Assembly: GCA_903813345.2 (NCBI GenBank)
Contig: CAIIXF020000001.1
Coordinates: 45,403,885-45,467,884, forward strand
Direction: 5' to 3'
DNA from: Owenia fusiformis
Taxonomy: Eukaryota > Annelida > Polychaeta > Sabellida > Oweniidae
Length of the DNA: 64,000 nt
A model generated the notes under the pieces. The model made no database searches and was not told where the DNA came from. It saw only the letters and a program-made list of their open reading frames with translations. Position 1 is the first letter of the stretch, and every line of letters starts with the position of its first letter. The translations under genes and the position numbers were made by a program. Shown here piece by piece: positions 58,561-64,000 of this stretch.

Positions 58561-58849
58561 TCAAGCTAAAAAAGGACAAGGGAGTCTTTTCAATGGCCTT
58601 TGAAAGGGGTGAAATTATGTCATGTTTATGGCTTGTGTCTAAATTTTCAGTATGTCTCAAGCGTGAAATAGTGAGTTTATCTGAAAAAAACCTCCTAACC
58701 TTCAAACAGTGCTTGACATTGCAACTTGGTGACAGGTGCGTTGACAGAGACATCGATTTTTCTCAATTTTGATGAAAAGATGTATAATATGATGGGGTTT
58801 TACATATAATTTTGCATGATTTCAATGCAAAGTTTTTTTACGTGTATGT

Positions 58850-58947
58850 ATAAATATATAACACATATGTGTACCAAATTTCATTGCAAAAGTCTTATTT
58901 TCCTTGAAGTTATGGCATCAACTGCAAAATATTTTGAACCACCTAAG
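58850..58947 (-). mobile_element. end of a MITE related to 39776-40442
   Basis: 'tgtgtaccaaatttcattgc', 'cttattttccttgaagtt' and 'ttgaaccacctaag' followed by TA match the right arm of the intron 14 element. The left end is missing. Confidence 0.5.
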
Positions 58948-59135
58948 TAATACCGTAAGGAAAAAAATGCGCTGACCTCACCTACGAATAAGGGCATCTA
59001 CTTCTATTTTAATTGTTAAAAAGTACAAAGTATTTGAATTATTACCCAATATTATATAACCGTTCGCTTTAGTGAATTGGTCGCCATAATCAACAGTAAC
59101 CACAATCGTATTTTATATTTTTGCATACTAATATA

Positions 59136-59728
59136 CAGGGTGGGCCAAAAAACGCAACTTTTTTCAAAATGCTATAAGTTTTTTAATTTTTGATACAAAA
59201 TCATAATTTGCATACCAAATATAACTTGAGGTTGTTATCTAGCCATGGATCATGAATTATACATTTTTACTTGAATAAAATATGTCACCAGCGTCTCACT
59301 TAAACATGTGGTGTGCCATGAGAAATAAGCATAATTTGCAAAATGTTCCTGAACTTATACGCCCTGATGACTGCCAAGCTAATAGTCCTAATGCAAACCC
59401 CAGTGATGTATGATGGTATGAAGGCACCCAATCTAAAAAATTGCTCAACTAAAGCTGGCAATTAAGACACGTTGATAAAAAATATAGCTAACATTTCATT
59501 AATACTGCTATATCAGCAAGGCTAAAACTAAAATCTATCATCAAATAGGGTGGCGGACGAATTTAACTCCTCTTTTAGATCAAATATAATCCCAGTTGAA
59601 GGACTTGTTACATTATATTATTACTAAGAACCCTTGGCACTATATAACTGCAAAATTTGGGGTATGTGGGTTGGAAAATAAAAAGGTTATAGTGTCTTGA
59701 AAAAAGTGGCGTTTTTTGGCCCACCCTA
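59136..59728. mobile_element. mariner-type MITE, about 593 bp
   Basis: The left end CAGGGTGGGCCAAAAAACGC follows TA. The right end reads, reversed, AGGGTGGGCCAAAAAACGCC but its flanking TA is mutated. The inverted repeats are about 35 bp. No transposase frame is present. Confidence 0.6.
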
Positions 59729-59789
59729 CTCAGTTTCGTTTTTTTAAATGACGTTTAATAGAGAAAATGACTATGATCAACATTAAAGG

Positions 59790-60242
59790 TGTTTACGAAA
59801 ATGGTGGCCATTTTGAAATGCAGCTGTCATCTTGAAAATGTCTTCCCTAGATATTAGCATATGGAATTTGAACCAAATCCGTCCACTGCTATTTGAGTTT
59901 TCAAAGAATACGTTTTTTACGAAAAATGGCGGCCACTTCTTCAGCAAACCTCCTTTGTCCCTATCAGCATATAGAAGTAAAGCCAAACCCGTCAACTAGA
60001 ACTTGAATTATCAAAGATTACATGTTTTACAAAAAATAGCGGCCATTTTAAACTGAGGGGCCATATTGAAAATTCCTTCTCGAGCAGATGTCCTACACCC
60101 TTAAGGCATGAGCCTATAAATGTGAATCAAATCTGTCATTCGGTATTCGAGTTATCGCCCGGACAAACGAACGGACGGACAAACACATTAGAAGGACGGA
60201 CAAATGCACGGACGGACGAACGCATGGATGGACGGACGGATG
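59790..60242 (-). repeat. tandem repeat of the GGACGGATTTGGTTC family plus GGAC simple repeat
   Basis: Three diverged units of about 105 bp, reading in reverse 'gacggatttggttc' and 'ggacaaaggagg'. They are followed at 60158-60242 by a (GGAC/GGACAAAC) simple repeat. Same family as 930-1430. Confidence 0.6.
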
Positions 60243-61380
60243 GCTTCTCTATATCCCTTCAGAAACTTGAGAGCCAATGACAATAGCAGCGAATTCGAGT
60301 CATCCATGTTTGATCTGATGTCTCGAATCTATTTTTACAATCTTTGGCTGGTTATGTGAACATTGACCTGTTTGTTGAAGAATTGTATCCATTGACCAAG
60401 ATGGCATGCTCTATATGATCTCTATTGCAACTGAATGGTCTACAAGGTCATTGCATGGAAGAATTAAATTATATACTTACTCAAAAATGATTCAACATAT
60501 CCATTTTTAATCTGCTGTGAAACATGTTGAAAATGGTAAATCAGTTGCAAACTACGTGATCTACGTGTTTTCAAAAATAGCCATGCTATCTAATATGTAT
60601 TTGGAGAGCAACTCTTGGACCATTTTATCACATTTGTAACGTGAACAGCTTTTCTTTTCTTTTACTTCTTGAGTAACCCATTCAGTTTGGAGTAAACATT
60701 TTACAAACGTGCATGTGCAAAAAGAAATGAAAAGATCTTACAAAAAAACCTTTTGCCTGTATCCTCTGATGTTTGAGCTTGTTCCTGAAGCTGATGTTTC
60801 AATCGGTTGTCTAATCTTGTATGTCGATCCGAAATACCATCAATAGTAGATTTCACGCGATCTTATTTATACATTTCCGAGTGTTGTGTTGCATCAAGAG
60901 TACTGTTTATGTCGCCATTGTTATTAGCAAAGTTTCTTGTCTATGCTATACTACATAAACCTGTCACAATATGTGAGACATATTACTCAGGTAGGTGGAG
61001 GACGGATTTTGCTTGTCATTAATGTCCACTGGCGGCAAGCACGTTTGCTTCTGATGTAAGAAGAACGTCTAGTTATGGACGATAATAGAGGCTTTATTAG
61101 TATATAATGTACCTTGTTATAGCTGCTCGGAGTGAGAGAACAAGGAATTATTCAATACATTAAATGCAGAAGTGAATAAAAGTCTGAACGGGAGAAATTT
61201 CTAACTTCAGCAAAATCAACAGTCGGAGTTTCTGTCAAGTATATGTAAAACAAACAGCAAAAACACATATGCAATAGTTATTAAGAAAAACAAAAAGCTG
61301 ATAACAAGTCATATAGATTTGGATTTTGTGTCGATTGTGTGAGAACGTATAATATTATAAGTTGTAGATATAAATCAAAG
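60243..61380. other. non-coding stretch, nothing recognised
   Basis: No conserved frame, RNA gene or shared repeat found. It may include promoter sequence for DUOX and for a possible divergent gene. Confidence 0.4.
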
Positions 61381-61389
61381 ATCTGCCAT

Positions 61390-61475
61390 TCGCCACATTG
61401 CAATTAAACGATTTTGTAATATCAGCGGATGACCTTCGTCGTTCTTTTCTTCATCTGACTGTGTCCTCAAAACAG
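61390..61475 (+). other. possible 5' untranslated exon of a divergent plus-strand gene
   Basis: The segment ends in a strong splice donor (AACAG/GTAAGTTG at 61475/61476). Another exon-like segment follows at 63439-63493, with a pyrimidine-rich acceptor (TTTTTGTTCCAG) and a GTAAGTT donor, and a further strong donor lies after 63985. None codes for a recognisable protein. The start at 61390 is arbitrary. Confidence 0.3.
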
Positions 61476-64000
61476 GTAAGTTGTGTTTTTGTTGATTTCC
61501 TTTGTTTTGTTTTGTATCATTTTCTTTTCATAATATAAATTATCCATTTGGTAATTGGTGTATTTGTCCTCAAGTTATAAATTAATTTCAATTGTAACAA
61601 CATTAACTTAAATGTAAAATGAATGACACTTAAGAGGTACGCATATAGGCAAAGGTATACCATTAACATGTGTTGATATTTGGGCTAGATGTAATTTAAA
61701 CCAGCATTTGGATCCTCTATTGAACGAAATAATGTTTCCTATTGTACTCTATTTAGATCGATGACCTTTTTGACGTTGGTATATTTTGATTTTGGATTAA
61801 AGAAAGCCTCCATTTGGATGTGCAAATGTTTCCCTATAATTTAGATGTTTGCTAGATGCGTATCATTCATGATGATAAACTTTTTAAACAATTCATATCA
61901 TTTATATAGGCCTGTGTTGATGTGTTTCCCCAACGTTCAACTTGGTAATAAATGCCAGTATATCTATCAAGATAAACATTCATGATAAAGTGATTCGATA
62001 TATCTTTTGCGAGTTATCGTACTGCGCGAAATCCATTTTGTTGATTCATGTATATTACGTAAAACTAAACTAATGTATTTATGTTTGTGTTCGATTGTGC
62101 ATGCTTTCTAATTTATGGTTTTGCATTGCATTTGCATGAGTGGTTAGCTATATTCATAATTGTACGATATTTCACATTGCAAAAAGTGAATGTTTGAAAA
62201 TATATCTTAATGCAGAATATAAATACATAATTTCAAAAATACTCATTGATTCAGCATTTATATAGTACGCACTCACCTTCGTCACAAAATCACAAATTGA
62301 AGACCCGCATCTGTTAGGTAGATCGATGGCGTTTGCTTTTCAATTATTGTGTTGGTGACCTTGAGATATTTGTAATATGTCAAATCTTTTCAATTTGAAG
62401 AGTTAATTCTGAAGAATTTGAAAAATCGACTTACCCCGTGGATGGACAGTTGTAGTTTTTACAGCTTTCTTTATTACTTCTCCACTTATGCGTCTTAAAT
62501 TATAAAATAAGCTCTCAATAAAACGTGAAAAGGTTTGGTACCTTTGTAGTTCAAAGTTATGACTACTCGATGTTTAAGTTTGATGTTTAACATTCATAAA
62601 ACTTATTCAAAGTGATATAGTTTGATGCAGTAATTAGTAGCTATGGCCCAAAGCCTAAAAACAACTGTGTAGTATGTTTTAATTCCGGTAAAATTAGGCT
62701 TATATTAAATGATTGCATGCCCTTTGGCAGAAATGAATTCCTCAATGGTTTGGCAGTGATTCTGTCAGATGCGATGTGATGCAGCCAAAGTACAGTTTGT
62801 AAATCAAATCAGTATATGGATTACTTAGCTACATACGCTAGACATTAAAAGGATGCTAATTTATTACAATAAGACATTTTTATTGTTTTAAGATATGTTA
62901 AGGAACTTAAATGAGGACTTATAATCGTGGAAATGGGCCTGGAAGGTACAGTGTACGTTCAGATCCTCTACACATGCGCGCAAGACACCGTATTACGTGT
63001 AGTTTTGAACGTGTGTTCTGAGAACAAAAGGCGTTTACTGTCAAATTATGTCACAATTTACGAAAGTATTGAACTTATAATTTGAACAAATGACGATAAC
63101 ATTTCAGGGTCAACATTTTTTCATTTAACTTAATAAACACATACTGATTCATTGTCAGGTCCACAAACATTTCTTGATATCGTTAACGTCATATTTTTAA
63201 TTTTCTGCAATTTTATTGATAATTTATTATTTTAGAGCAACACACTTACGTTTGTGTGTTTCTAATCCTGCATATGGTTTATTGATGAGATAGTTATCTA
63301 AATTGTGTCCAAATCGCATACACCTGGGTACAACCATGGGCGTCCTTGGTACAACTGAATGTCGAGAGAGCCGAAATATGATCACCGTAACCCCTTTCGA
63401 TAAATCAAAACAATAGTCAGTATATATTTTTGTTCCAGGGCCCCATGACGAACTAATCCATACACCACAGAAGAGAAACACAAATCACAATAGGTAAGTT
63501 CTCGTTTATGAATTCTAAATATTGTGAACAGTTTTATTATCTGTAACAAACATGATACTGCTTTACCATTCTCAACTATTTCAATTAAGGACCATGTATA
63601 TGGTTTAACATGTCTATACAAAATGATTTCTCTTCTCGTTTATTGTCTGATCGTTGGTACTGTAGTGATTTGTTTAAACTTCGATGTTACATACATACAT
63701 TACAACTTGAAGCACGATTCTGAATTTTCAAAGCAATCAGAATCTGATCAAATGTTTGCACATATTTTTTGCTGAGAAAATTGTGGTGAGAGAAATGCTA
63801 CTAACTGTGTATGTTAATAGTTAACCTAATATGTGACAAAACTATTGATATGATGGTACATGATAAGGCCAAAGATAGAAAGCATAATGAGTTGCATGAA
63901 ACGTTTAACGTTACACGAATCTATGTTTATAAACGCCAAAGCGGTATCGAAACATTGATGACAAATTAGCGACGTATTTGAAAAGGTAAGTATTTTAAGA
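61476..64000. other. non-coding stretch at the window end
   Basis: Apart from the possible exon at 63439-63493 and a strong donor after 63985 (GAAAAG/GTAAGTATT), no gene or repeat could be recognised. Confidence 0.4.
63439..63493 (+). other. possible internal untranslated exon, plus strand
   Basis: 55 bp between TTTTTGTTCCAG and GTAAGTTC. It contains ATG ACG AAC TAA, so it is unlikely to be coding. On the minus strand the same area is an open 84-codon frame (63227-63481) with a donor-like GTAAGTG near 63248, which I find less convincing. Confidence 0.3.

Noticed and set aside
63227-63481. 84-codon minus-strand frame with a donor-like end
   Set aside because: No domain and no acceptor-matched partner; the plus-strand exon signals in the same place are stronger.
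1-64000. CRISPR array, operon or bacterial features
   Set aside because: The window is clearly animal nuclear DNA; its tandem arrays are satellites without the spacer structure of CRISPR.

Overview
The window is eukaryotic, AT-rich nuclear DNA from an invertebrate animal. GT-AG introns, a 31-exon dual oxidase gene, an intronless peptide-receptor-like GPCR, LINE and Tc1/mariner-type elements and many small inverted-repeat elements all fit a lophotrochozoan, most likely a mollusc. That placement is an inference; nothing here names a species.

Layout. Positions 1-2785 are non-coding with two old dispersed repeats. 2798-7879 is a nearly intact LINE retrotransposon (ORF1, endonuclease, reverse transcriptase) with a 12-bp target-site duplication and a structured 3' end; ORF2 is broken by one base in an A-run. 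9082-10631 is a non-autonomous DNA element built from 153-bp palindrome-rich units. 10640-19425 holds no gene I can recognise. 19426-21575 holds a small mariner-like element, a 20-bp satellite and another inverted-repeat element. 23272-24309 (minus) is an FkbM/Star-like methyltransferase-fold membrane protein. 27750-29654 (minus) is a three-exon type I membrane protein with a chitin-binding type-2 domain and a histidine-rich tail.

32111-57809 (minus) is the main gene: a complete dual oxidase (DUOX) whose 31 exons join in frame to 1529 codons. It has a signal peptide, peroxidase-like domain, first membrane helix, two EF-hands, six-helix haem domain and FAD/NADPH domain. Its introns carry a GPCR gene on the opposite strand (intron 6), LINE remnants, a tRNA-like SINE head, a mariner-family element, and two inverted copies of a hairpin-rich repeat in introns 1 and 11 that bracket most of the peroxidase-like domain.

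Upstream of DUOX (57860-64000) are repeats and possible non-coding 5' exons of a divergent plus-strand gene that would lie beyond the window. The recognised protein genes point to cell-surface and extracellular-matrix biology (H2O2 production, chitin binding, peptide sensing), but the sequence does not show that they act together.
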